64,000 bases of DNA, taken from NCBI RefSeq assembly GCF_963666665.1, contig NZ_OY762999.1, forward strand, positions 601,501-665,500, read 5' to 3'. A program made the position numbers and the translations under genes. The notes under the pieces were generated by a model. The model was given only the letters and a program-made list of their open reading frames with translations. It was not told the DNA's origin and did no database searches. Position 1 is the first letter of the stretch; every line of letters begins with the position of its first letter. Shown piece after piece: positions 44,329 to 52,903 of the stretch. The DNA comes from Maridesulfovibrio sp. (GTDB lineage: Bacteria > Desulfobacterota > Desulfovibrionia > Desulfovibrionales > Desulfovibrionaceae).

Positions 44329-44440
44329 AACTGGGGCTTATGTGAGTGTTCAACCTTGCGCCTTGGGTTCCGATTGTTTCAGCAAGGTTTTTATTACTCG
44401 GTGAGGTTACTACATTAAAATCTCTTAAGGAGCTTACTTA

Positions 44441-47400
44441 ATGGCTAAGAACATGAAAACTATGGATGGTAACACAGCTACTGCTCACGTATCTTATGCG
44501 ATGAGCGATACTGCTGCCATCTATCCCATCACTCCTTCATCCACCATGGGTGAGGTTGCAGAAGAGTGGGCAGCACAGGGCCGTAAGAACATCTTCGGTC
44601 AGGTTCTCAACGTAAAACAGCTTCAGTCTGAAGCTGGTGCCGCCGGTGCCGTTCACGGTGCTCTCGCAGCAGGCGCACTTACTTCTACTTATACTGCATC
44701 GCAGGGTCTCCTGCTTATGATCCCCAACATGTACAAAATCTCCGGTGAACTTCTTCCCGGTGTTTTTCATGTTTCCGCCCGTGCACTCGCAGCACAGGCT
44801 CTTTCCATCTTCGGTGATCATCAGGACGTAATGGCTTGCCGCCAGACCGGTTTCGCGATGCTGGCATCCAGCTCTGTACAGGAATGTATGGACATCGCCC
44901 TTATTTCCCATCTCGCAGCCATCGAATCCAGCGTGCCTTTCCTGCACATGTTCGACGGCTTCCGTACTTCTCATGAAATTCAGAAGATCGAAGTCATCGA
45001 CTACGAAGACATGAAGTCTCTCGTAGACTGGGATGCAGTTGCAGCTTTCCGCGCAAGAGGAATGAACCCTGAGAACCCCGCCATCCGCGGTACTGCTCAG
45101 AACCCTGATATTTACTACCAGGCACGTGAAGCAGCTAACGGTTTCTACGACCAGCTCCCCGGTATCGTAACCAGCTGCATGAAGAAAGTCGGCGACCTTA
45201 CCGGTCGTTACTACAAGCCTTTCGACTACGTGGGTCACTGCGAAGCTGAAAGAGTTATCGTTGCTATGGGCTCCGGTTGTGAAGCAATTGAAGAAGTTGT
45301 TAACAAACTCGTTGCTGAAGGCGAAAAAGTCGGTCTCATCAAAGTCCGCCTGTACCGTCCTTTCCTTACCGAGTACTTCCTCAACGTTCTGCCCGCAACC
45401 TGCACCAACATCACTGTACTGGACCGCACCAAAGAGCCCGGCTCCCTCGGCGATCCCCTGTATCAGGATATCTGCACCGCATTCATGGAAAGCGGCATGA
45501 GCCCCGTAATCACTGCCGGCCGTTACGGTCTCGGTTCCAAAGAGTTCCGTCCCAACATGGTTAAAGCAGTGTTCGACAACATGAAAGCTGCCGGTCCTAA
45601 GAACCACTTCAACGTAGGTATCGAAGACGACGTTACCAATACTTCCCTCGCAGTAGGTCCTGATATGGACACCACTCCCGAAGGAACTGTTCAGTGTAAA
45701 TTCTGGGGTCTCGGTGCTGACGGTACTGTCGGTGCTAACAAGCAGGCTATTAAAATCATCGGTGACAAAACCGACATGTACGCACAGGGATACTTCGCTT
45801 ACGACTCCAAGAAGTCCGGCGGTATCACCATGTCTCACCTGCGTTTCGGTCACAGCCCCATTCAGTCCACTTACCTTGTAAGCAGCGCGGACTTCATCGC
45901 ATGCCACAACTCCAGCTACGTACACCAGTACGACCTGCTTGAAGGCATTAAAGATGGCGGAACCTTCCTGATCAACTCCCCCTGGTCTGCTGAAGACATG
46001 GAGAAGGAACTTCCCGCTGAACTGCGCCGCACCATCGCTAAGAAGAACCTCAAGTTCTACACCATCGACGCTGTTAAAATTGCAGCTGAAGTAGGTCTCG
46101 GCGGTCGTATCAACATGGTAATGCAGACTGCATTCTTCAAGCTTGCTGATGTTATTCCTTTTGAAGACGCTGTTGCGTACCTCAAAGAATCCATCAAGAA
46201 AGCTTACGGCAAGAAAGGTGACAAGATCGTCAACATGAACAATGCTGCTGTTGACCAGGCTGTTGCCAACCTTGTTGAAATCAATGTTCCTGAATCTTGG
46301 AAAGACCTCACTGATGGTGAAGTGGCCGTTTCTGATGATCCGGACTATATCAAAAATATCGTTCGTCCCATCCTGGCTCAGAAAGGTGACAACCTGCCTG
46401 TCTCCGCTTTTGAGCCTGACGGCCTCGTCCCTCTTTCCACCTCTCAGTACGAAAAACGCGGCGTTGCTATCAACGTTCCCGAATGGCTGCCTGAAAACTG
46501 CATTCAGTGTAACCAGTGTGCATTTGTTTGCCCGCACGCAGCTATCCGCCCCGTACTCGTAACTGAAGAAGAGCTGAAAGACGCTCCTGAGTCCTTCGTA
46601 GCTGTTGAAGCGAAGGGTAAAGAACTCAAGGGTCTCAAGTACCGCATGCAGGTTTACGCTCAGGACTGCCTCGGTTGCGGTAACTGCGCAGATATCTGCC
46701 CCGCAAAGACTCCTGCTCTGGAAATGAAGCCCATCGCTTCCCAGTTGCCTACTGAAGTTCCCAACCTTGATTTTGCCATGACCATTCCTGAAAAGGATGG
46801 CCTCATGACCAGAACCACTGTTAAGGGTTCCCAGTTCCAGCGTCCGCTGATGGAATTCTCCGGCGCATGTTCCGGTTGTGGTGAGACTCCCTATGTTAAA
46901 GCTCTTACCCAGCTCTTCGGCGAACGCATGATTATTGCTAACGCCACCGGTTGTTCCTCCATCTGGGGTGCATCCGCTCCGACCACTCCTTACTGCACCA
47001 ACAAGAACGGCCACGGTCCCGCTTGGGGCAACTCCCTGTTCGAAGATGCAGCTGAGTTCGGTTACGGTATCGAAATGGGTATTTCCCACCGCCGTGAAAA
47101 ACTGGCTGACCTCGTGACTGAAGCTGTCGAATCCGGTGTTCCCGCTGAACTCGAAGCAGACATGAAGGCATGGTTGGAAAACAAAGACAATTCCGCTCTC
47201 TCCGAAGAGTACGGTCAGAAAGTTGTGGACGGCATCTACGGTGCTCCCCAGACCGAACTCCTCGCTGAAATCGCTGACATGGAAGACCTGTTCACCAAGA
47301 AATCCCTCTGGGTATTCGGTGGTGACGGCTGGGCATACGACATCGGCTTCGGCGGTGTTGACCACGTTCTCGCTTCCGGTCGCGACATCAATATCCTCGT

Positions 47401-47965
47401 AATGGATACTGAAGTATACTCCAACACCGGTGGTCAGTCCTCCAAGGCAACCCCTCTCGGCTCCATCGCCAAGTTCGCAGCTGGTGGTAAGAACACCGGC
47501 AAGAAAGACCTCGGCCGCATGATGATGAGCTACGGTTACGTATACGTTGCTTCCGTATCCATGGGCGCTAACAAGCAGCAGTTCATGAAGGCAATCCAGG
47601 AAGCTGAAGCTTACCCCGGTCCGTCTCTCGTAATCTGCTACGCTCCCTGCATCAACCAGGGTATCAGAAAGGGTATGGGTAAAACCCAGCTCGAAATGAA
47701 GCTCGCAGTAGATTCCGGTTACTGGCCGCTCTACCGCTACAACCCCCTGCTTGCTGAAGAAGGCAAGAACCCCTTCGTTCTGGAGTCCAAAGCTCCCGAC
47801 GGAACCATGCAGGAGTTCATGGCCGGCGAAAACCGCTACGGCCTGCTTGAGCGCATCAACCCCGAAGCATCCAAAGAGTACCGCGCTAAAATCGAAAAAG
47901 ATTATAACGAAAGGTACGAAATCTTGAAATACATGGCTGACGCTGATTACAGCGGAAGCAAATAG
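44441..47965 (+). CDS. por: Pyruvate:ferredoxin oxidoreductase, single-chain
   Basis: 1174 residues, the homodimeric one-chain form. The N-terminal domain starts with the transketolase-type MDGNTATAHVSYAMSD and YPITPSS; two ferredoxin-type cluster motifs begin at C687 (CIQCNQCAFVCP) and C743 (CLGCGNCADICP); the third cluster and TPP domain show CSGCGETPY, GDGWAYDIGFGG and YSNTGGQ. It oxidises pyruvate to acetyl-CoA and CO2, reducing ferredoxin or flavodoxin. AAGGAG precedes the ATG. Codon use is strongly biased, as in abundant proteins. First gene of the operon. Confidence 0.97.
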   Translation: MAKNMKTMDGNTATAHVSYAMSDTAAIYPITPSSTMGEVAEEWAAQGRKNIFGQVLNVKQLQSEAGAAGAVHGALAAGALTSTYTASQGLLLMIPNMYKISGELLPGVFHVSARALAAQALSIFGDHQDVMACRQTGFAMLASSSVQECMDIALISHLAAIESSVPFLHMFDGFRTSHEIQKIEVIDYEDMKSLVDWDAVAAFRARGMNPENPAIRGTAQNPDIYYQAREAANGFYDQLPGIVTSCMKKVGDLTGRYYKPFDYVGHCEAERVIVAMGSGCEAIEEVVNKLVAEGEKVGLIKVRLYRPFLTEYFLNVLPATCTNITVLDRTKEPGSLGDPLYQDICTAFMESGMSPVITAGRYGLGSKEFRPNMVKAVFDNMKAAGPKNHFNVGIEDDVTNTSLAVGPDMDTTPEGTVQCKFWGLGADGTVGANKQAIKIIGDKTDMYAQGYFAYDSKKSGGITMSHLRFGHSPIQSTYLVSSADFIACHNSSYVHQYDLLEGIKDGGTFLINSPWSAEDMEKELPAELRRTIAKKNLKFYTIDAVKIAAEVGLGGRINMVMQTAFFKLADVIPFEDAVAYLKESIKKAYGKKGDKIVNMNNAAVDQAVANLVEINVPESWKDLTDGEVAVSDDPDYIKNIVRPILAQKGDNLPVSAFEPDGLVPLSTSQYEKRGVAINVPEWLPENCIQCNQCAFVCPHAAIRPVLVTEEELKDAPESFVAVEAKGKELKGLKYRMQVYAQDCLGCGNCADICPAKTPALEMKPIASQLPTEVPNLDFAMTIPEKDGLMTRTTVKGSQFQRPLMEFSGACSGCGETPYVKALTQLFGERMIIANATGCSSIWGASAPTTPYCTNKNGHGPAWGNSLFEDAAEFGYGIEMGISHRREKLADLVTEAVESGVPAELEADMKAWLENKDNSALSEEYGQKVVDGIYGAPQTELLAEIADMEDLFTKKSLWVFGGDGWAYDIGFGGVDHVLASGRDINILVMDTEVYSNTGGQSSKATPLGSIAKFAAGGKNTGKKDLGRMMMSYGYVYVASVSMGANKQQFMKAIQEAEAYPGPSLVICYAPCINQGIRKGMGKTQLEMKLAVDSGYWPLYRYNPLLAEEGKNPFVLESKAPDGTMQEFMAGENRYGLLERINPEASKEYRAKIEKDYNERYEILKYMADADYSGSK

Positions 47966-47977
47966 CACCACCCGCGC

Positions 47978-48012
47978 CTGCGGACGGGCCTGCACAGGTG
48001 GCCCGTCCGCAG
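47978..48012 (+). other. 13-bp perfect hairpin between por and the lactate permease gene
   Basis: CTGCGGACGGGCC and its exact complement with a 9-nt loop, 13 nt after the por stop. The tail (CACCCCCTCT) has no U-tract, so this is not a standard terminator. Confidence 0.75.
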
Positions 48013-48120
48013 CACCCCCTCTAGCTGCGAATTGTGGAAGGTGTCGTAGTGAGAGGAGGGCAGGGCAGAAGTCTTTTCAACAGACTTACAAAAAAACGTT
48101 GAGCCTGTGCCGTACTTATG

Positions 48121-48129
48121 TGGTATGAT
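48121..48129 (+). promoter_or_regulatory. Possible internal extended -10 promoter before the permease gene
   Basis: TGGTATGAT fits an extended -10 element; TTGAGC lies 19 bases upstream, which is long for a -35. The unusually long 227-base gap in the operon makes an internal promoter plausible. Confidence 0.35.
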
Positions 48130-48192
48130 GGGAGTGTTCTCATCAGAGTGCGGCAAGAACACAAGTGATTTTTCACTGCTTAAGGAGGAAAC

Positions 48193-49905
48193 ATGTCTGT
48201 AGGAATTTTAGCCCTCGTTGCGATCATCCCGATCGTACTGGCACTGGTACTGATGGTCGGCATGCGCTGGCCTGCTACTAAAGCTATGCCCGTTGCATGG
48301 CTCTCTGCTGTTGCAGGCGCAATCGCCGTCTGGAATCTGCCCGCAGCTTACGTTGCTGCTCTTACCGTTCACGGTTTCATTACCGCTATCGGTGTCCTGA
48401 TCATTGTATTCGGGGCAATCATCATTCTTTACACCCTGCAATATTCCGGCGGTATGGAAACCATTCAGTACGGTTTTCAGGGTATCAGCCGTGACCGCCG
48501 TGTACAGGTAATTATCATCGGTTATCTGTTCGCAGCATTCATCGAAGGTGCCGCAGGTTTCGGTACTCCCGCAGCTCTGGCAGCTCCGCTGCTCCTCAGC
48601 CTCGGGTTCCCCCCCCTGTGTGCAGTAGTAATGTGTCTGGTATTCAACTCCTTTCCTGTAACCTTCGGTGCTGTTGGTACCCCGGTTATCCTTGGTATGA
48701 AATACCTGACTTCTTATGTTGATCAGGCTGTTGCAGCTGCAGTTCCCGGTCTGAACTTCCACTCCATGGAAGCTTTCGATGCTATCATCGGCCAGTGGTC
48801 TACTGTAATGCACCTGCCCATGATTTACATCCTGCCCATCTTCATGCTCGGCTTCATGACCCGTTTCTTCGGTGAAAACAAGAGCTGGTCTGAAGGTTTT
48901 GGAGCATGGAAATTCTCTCTTTTCGCATCTACCGCTTTCACCGTACCTTACCTCTTCACTGCATGGTTCGTAGGCCCCGAATTTCCTTCCCTTATCGGTG
49001 GTCTCGTTGGTCTCGGTATTGCTGTCTTCGGTGCTAAAAACGGTTTCTGCGTGCCTGAAAAAACTTGGGACTTCGGCGCACCCTCCACTTGGGATGCTGA
49101 ATGGACCGGTTCCGTATCTGCAGAAAACTCCGGTGAATTTAAAGCTCACATGAGCCAGTTCAAGGCATGGACCCCTTACATCCTTATCGGTCTCATCCTT
49201 GTTATCACCCGTATTCCTGAGCTCGGCCTCAAAGGCATGCTCGCAGGTGTTGCAATTCCCTTTAAGAACATCCTCGGTTTTGCATCTGTAAACAACTCCA
49301 TCAAGGTTCTGTACCTCCCCGGTACCATTCCTTTTGCACTGGTTGCAGTACTGACCATCTTCATCCACGGCATGCCTGCTGATAAAGCAGCTACCGCTTG
49401 GAAAGAAGCAATTGCAAAAATGAAGAACCCCACCATCGCACTGTTCTTCTCCGTAGCGCTGGTATCCATCTTCCGCGGTTCCGGTATTGCCGATGCAGCA
49501 CTGAACCCCAACGGTTACATGTCCATGCCTCTGGCACTTGCTGAAGCTGTATCCGGCCTCGCAGGTCAGACCTGGCCCATGTTCGCATCCTTCGTTGGTG
49601 GTCTCGGTTCCTTCATCACCGGTTCCAACACTGTCTCCGACCTGCTCTTCGCTGAATTCCAGTGGGGTGTAGCGGCACAGCTCGAACTGCCCCGTCAGAT
49701 CATTGTATCTGCTCAGGCTGTTGGTGGCGCAATGGGTAACATGATCTGCATTCACAACATCGTTGCAGCATGTGCAGTTGTCGGCCTCTCCGGTATGGAA
49801 GGCGCAATCCTCAAGCGTACCGTATGGCCCTTCCTCGTATACGGTGTAGTTGTAGGTGTTATTGCTTGTGTACTTTCCTTCGTGATGTACCCGACTCTGT
49901 TCTAA
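48193..49905 (+). CDS. lctP: L-lactate permease (LctP/LldP family)
   Basis: 570 residues, about 12-14 transmembrane helices. FIEGAAGFGTPAALAAPLLLS and FNSFPVTFGAVGTPV are signatures of the lactate permease family, which imports lactate with protons. AAGGAGGAAAC precedes the ATG. Second gene of the operon; it supplies the substrate for both dehydrogenases. Confidence 0.95.
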   Translation: MSVGILALVAIIPIVLALVLMVGMRWPATKAMPVAWLSAVAGAIAVWNLPAAYVAALTVHGFITAIGVLIIVFGAIIILYTLQYSGGMETIQYGFQGISRDRRVQVIIIGYLFAAFIEGAAGFGTPAALAAPLLLSLGFPPLCAVVMCLVFNSFPVTFGAVGTPVILGMKYLTSYVDQAVAAAVPGLNFHSMEAFDAIIGQWSTVMHLPMIYILPIFMLGFMTRFFGENKSWSEGFGAWKFSLFASTAFTVPYLFTAWFVGPEFPSLIGGLVGLGIAVFGAKNGFCVPEKTWDFGAPSTWDAEWTGSVSAENSGEFKAHMSQFKAWTPYILIGLILVITRIPELGLKGMLAGVAIPFKNILGFASVNNSIKVLYLPGTIPFALVAVLTIFIHGMPADKAATAWKEAIAKMKNPTIALFFSVALVSIFRGSGIADAALNPNGYMSMPLALAEAVSGLAGQTWPMFASFVGGLGSFITGSNTVSDLLFAEFQWGVAAQLELPRQIIVSAQAVGGAMGNMICIHNIVAACAVVGLSGMEGAILKRTVWPFLVYGVVVGVIACVLSFVMYPTLF

Positions 49906-49919
49906 TTAAATAACGTCCC

Positions 49920-49949
49920 CTCAGGGCCGGAGACGGCTCCGGCCCTGAG
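49920..49949 (+). other. 13-bp perfect hairpin between the permease and D-lactate dehydrogenase genes
   Basis: CTCAGGGCCGGAG and its complement with loop ACGG, followed by AGTTTGATTAG, a poor U-tract. It may partly terminate transcription or protect the upstream message. Confidence 0.75.
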
Positions 49950-50013
49950 AGTTTGATTAGTTCAGATTGATTCATATAAATGATTGTTTTTTAGATTCAG
50001 GAGCAAAAAAAAC

Positions 50014-51399
50014 ATGTCCAACGCTAACTTAGCAAAAGACTTTGAAAAGATTGTAGGTGCTGGAAATGTCATGCACGAAGAGGCTGACCTCCATGCGTAC
50101 TCTTACGATTCCGCGGTACTCGATCCCCAGGTGCCCTCACTCGTAGTTAAACCTACCACCACCGAACAGCTTGGTCCTGTAACCAGGCTTTGTAATGAGC
50201 ACGGCCTGCCCATGACCGTTCGCGGCGCAGGAACCAACCTCTCCGGCGGTACCATTCCCCATCCCGGCGGTGTTGTTGTTCTGACAAACGGTCTCAACAG
50301 AATCCTCGAAATCAACGAGCAGGACCTCTACGCAGTAGTAGAACCCGGTGTTGTAACTGCACAGTTTGCAGCACAGGTTGCTTCTAAAGGACTTTTCTAT
50401 CCCCCGGATCCGGGTTCCCAGGCTGTTTCCACCATCGGTGGTAACGTTGCGGAGAACGCAGGCGGACTCCGCGGACTTAAATACGGTGTTACCAAAGATT
50501 ACGTCATGGGCATGGATTTCTATGATGTAAACGGTGACCTGATCAAATCCGGTTCCCGCACAGTTAAATGTGTAACCGGTTACAACCTTGCAGGCCTTAT
50601 GGTCGCTTCCGAAGGAACTCTGGGTGTGTTCTCCAACATTATCCTCAAGCTCGTTCCGCCGCCGAAGGCATCCAAGGCTATGATGGCAGTGTTCCCCGAT
50701 GTACACAAAGCATCTGAAACAGTTGCTTCCATCATCTCCAACCACATTGTTCCTTGTACTCTGGAATTCCTTGATAATTCCACCATTCGTTACGTGGAAG
50801 ACTTCACTAAAGCCGGTTTGCCCACCGATGCCGGTGCAATCCTGCTCATCGAAGTTGACGGTCATCAGGCTGAAGTCATCGAAGATGCGGAAAAGGTTGT
50901 TAATATTTGTAAGAAATGCGGTGCTAACGAAGTTAAGATGGCTGAAACCGCTGAAGAGCGTGAAGCTCTCTGGACTGCTCGTCGTAACGCTCTGCCTGCT
51001 CTCGCACGTGCGAAACCGACTACTGTTCTCGAAGATGCTACCGTTCCCCGTTCCCAGATTCCTGCAATGATGGAAGGTCTGGAAAAGATTGCTGCTAAGT
51101 ACAAAATCGACATCGGAACCTTCGGTCACGCCGGTGATGGTAACCTTCACCCCACCATTCTCTGCGATAACCGTAACAAAGAAGAGTTCCACCGCGTAGA
51201 AGAAGCAGTTAACGAAATCTTTGATGTTGCTCTTTCCCTCAAGGGAACCCTTTCCGGCGAGCACGGAATCGGTATGGCAAAATCCAAGTGGATGGAAAAA
51301 GAAACTTCCAAGGCTACCCTTGAGTACTCCTTGAAAATGAAGCGTGCTATTGATCCTAAGGGCATTCTGAACCCCACCAAGATCATCGGAGACGTATAG
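50014..51399 (+). CDS. dld: FAD-linked D-lactate dehydrogenase, GlcD type
   Basis: 461 residues. An N-terminal PCMH-type FAD domain (VRGAGTNLSGGTIPHPGGVV, GGNVAENAGGLRGLKYG) and a C-terminal FAD-oxidase domain with GHAGDGNLHPTI and GEHGIG. It oxidises D-lactate to pyruvate and passes electrons to the Fe-S partner encoded one base downstream. AGGAG sets the ATG at 50014. The family also contains glycolate oxidase subunits; lactate is chosen from the operon. Confidence 0.9.
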   Translation: MSNANLAKDFEKIVGAGNVMHEEADLHAYSYDSAVLDPQVPSLVVKPTTTEQLGPVTRLCNEHGLPMTVRGAGTNLSGGTIPHPGGVVVLTNGLNRILEINEQDLYAVVEPGVVTAQFAAQVASKGLFYPPDPGSQAVSTIGGNVAENAGGLRGLKYGVTKDYVMGMDFYDVNGDLIKSGSRTVKCVTGYNLAGLMVASEGTLGVFSNIILKLVPPPKASKAMMAVFPDVHKASETVASIISNHIVPCTLEFLDNSTIRYVEDFTKAGLPTDAGAILLIEVDGHQAEVIEDAEKVVNICKKCGANEVKMAETAEEREALWTARRNALPALARAKPTTVLEDATVPRSQIPAMMEGLEKIAAKYKIDIGTFGHAGDGNLHPTILCDNRNKEEFHRVEEAVNEIFDVALSLKGTLSGEHGIGMAKSKWMEKETSKATLEYSLKMKRAIDPKGILNPTKIIGDV

Positions 51400-51400
51400 C

Positions 51401-52696
51401 ATGGAAGATCTCAAGCAATTAGCTAAAAACCTCATGGAGCTGGATGACCAGATGGTCGCCTGCATGAAGTGCGGTATGTGTCAGGCCGTGTGTCCTGTTT
51501 TCGCCGAAACCATGCGGGAAGCTGATGTGACCCGCGGCAAGATTGCTCTCCTTGAGAAGCTTGCCCACGAAATGGTTAAGGACGCTGATCAGGTTAACGA
51601 AAAGCTTAACAGATGCCTTCTTTGCGGCTCCTGTGCGGCTAACTGTCCTTCCGGCGTTAAGATTATGGACATCTTCATGAAGGCGCGTGTTATCGTTACC
51701 TCCTACAAGGGACTTTCTCCCGCTAAGAAGATGATTTTCAAGGGACTGCTTACCCGTCCCAAGCTCTTTAACACTCTGACCGAAATGAGTGCGAAGTTTC
51801 AGGGCCCGTTTGCAAAAATCGCCGACCAGGCCTCCGGTGCTGCGAGCTGTGCCATGCTGAACCCGCTTCTCGGTGAACGTCACTTCATGCCTCTGGCCAA
51901 AAGACCTTTCCGCAAGGATTATCCTGAACTGGATACTCCCCGCGGCAAGAGCGGCCTCAAGGTAGCTTTCTACCCCGGCTGTGTTGTGGACAAGATGTTC
52001 CCCAAAGTCGGTCATGCGGCAATCAAGATTCTTGAACACCACGGCGTTGGAATCTTCCTGCCCAAGGGACAGGCATGTTGCGGTATCCCCACACTGGCCT
52101 CCGGTGATGCTGATACCATGGTTGCGCTCATGAAACAGAACATTAAGGCTTTCGAAAACGGAACCTTTGATTATCTGGTGACTCCCTGTGCTACCTGCAC
52201 AGCGACCCTGCATGAAACCTGGCCTAAAATGATTGATAATGAAGATCCTGTTTTTGTAGAAAAAGTTAAGGATCTCGCAGCTAAGACTATGGACATTAAC
52301 GCATTCCTCGTTGATATCGTGGGCGTTAAGGCTCCTGCAGAACCCAAGAAGGGTGGTAAAGTCGTCACCTACCACGACCCTTGCCACCTCTCTAAGTCAC
52401 TTGGCGTTACTGCACAGCCCCGTACCTTGCTGAAGCAGAATGAAAACTATGAGTTCAAGGAAATGAACGAAGCCAACCGTTGCTGCGGCTGCGGTGGTTC
52501 CTTCAACCTTTACCACTACGACCTCTCCAAGAGCATCGGTGAGCGCAAGGCAGGAAATGTCCGCGCTGCAGGTGCACAGGTTGCGGCAACTGGTTGCCCT
52601 GCATGCATGATGCAGCTCGGTGACATGTTGTCCCAGACCGGCGGTGGAGTAGAGGTGAAACACGTTCTTGAAATCTACGCCGATTCCCTGAAGTAG
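51401..52696 (+). CDS. Fe-S partner subunit of D-lactate dehydrogenase (GlcF-like)
   Basis: 431 residues. Two [4Fe-4S] motifs, CMKCGMCQAVCP (from C21) and CLLCGSCAANCP, are followed by two CCG (DUF3483-type) domains, seen as FYPGCVVDKM ... CCGIPTLAS and HDPCHLSKSLG ... CCGCGGS. It should take electrons from the flavoprotein encoded upstream and pass them to a membrane acceptor. It starts one base after that gene's stop. Confidence 0.9.
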   Translation: MEDLKQLAKNLMELDDQMVACMKCGMCQAVCPVFAETMREADVTRGKIALLEKLAHEMVKDADQVNEKLNRCLLCGSCAANCPSGVKIMDIFMKARVIVTSYKGLSPAKKMIFKGLLTRPKLFNTLTEMSAKFQGPFAKIADQASGAASCAMLNPLLGERHFMPLAKRPFRKDYPELDTPRGKSGLKVAFYPGCVVDKMFPKVGHAAIKILEHHGVGIFLPKGQACCGIPTLASGDADTMVALMKQNIKAFENGTFDYLVTPCATCTATLHETWPKMIDNEDPVFVEKVKDLAAKTMDINAFLVDIVGVKAPAEPKKGGKVVTYHDPCHLSKSLGVTAQPRTLLKQNENYEFKEMNEANRCCGCGGSFNLYHYDLSKSIGERKAGNVRAAGAQVAATGCPACMMQLGDMLSQTGGGVEVKHVLEIYADSLK

Positions 52697-52703
52697 TATA
52701 CAA

Positions 52704-52737
52704 AAGTAGTCCAGAATGATTTCATTCTGGACTACTT
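52704..52737 (+). other. 16-bp perfect hairpin between the D-lactate dehydrogenase and pta modules
   Basis: AAGTAGTCCAGAATGA and its exact complement with a 2-nt loop, 7 nt after the stop. The tail CACTAAAAAAAG is not a U-tract. Confidence 0.75.
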
Positions 52738-52903
52738 CACTAAAAAAAGTTCAAATAGGGATTGGCTGGAAGCAATTTTCCGGGTTAGTAGGATCGTCCA
52801 AGTTCAGATCCGGCCCAAGATTAACTAAATGAAATAGCGTGGACTCTTCAAATGCGGCTCTGAAGGTTCCAGCCGTTCACGCTTTACACAGGAGATAATC
52901 CCA

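Noticed and set aside
44537..47995. Full-length open frames antisense to por and to the other lactate-operon genes (for example 1152 codons opposite por, 756 opposite lldH)
   Set aside because: They lie in codon phase with the sense genes, so stops appear only where the sense gene uses TTA, CTA or TCA, codons avoided in highly expressed genes. They have no ribosome-binding sites and their sequences look like no protein family.
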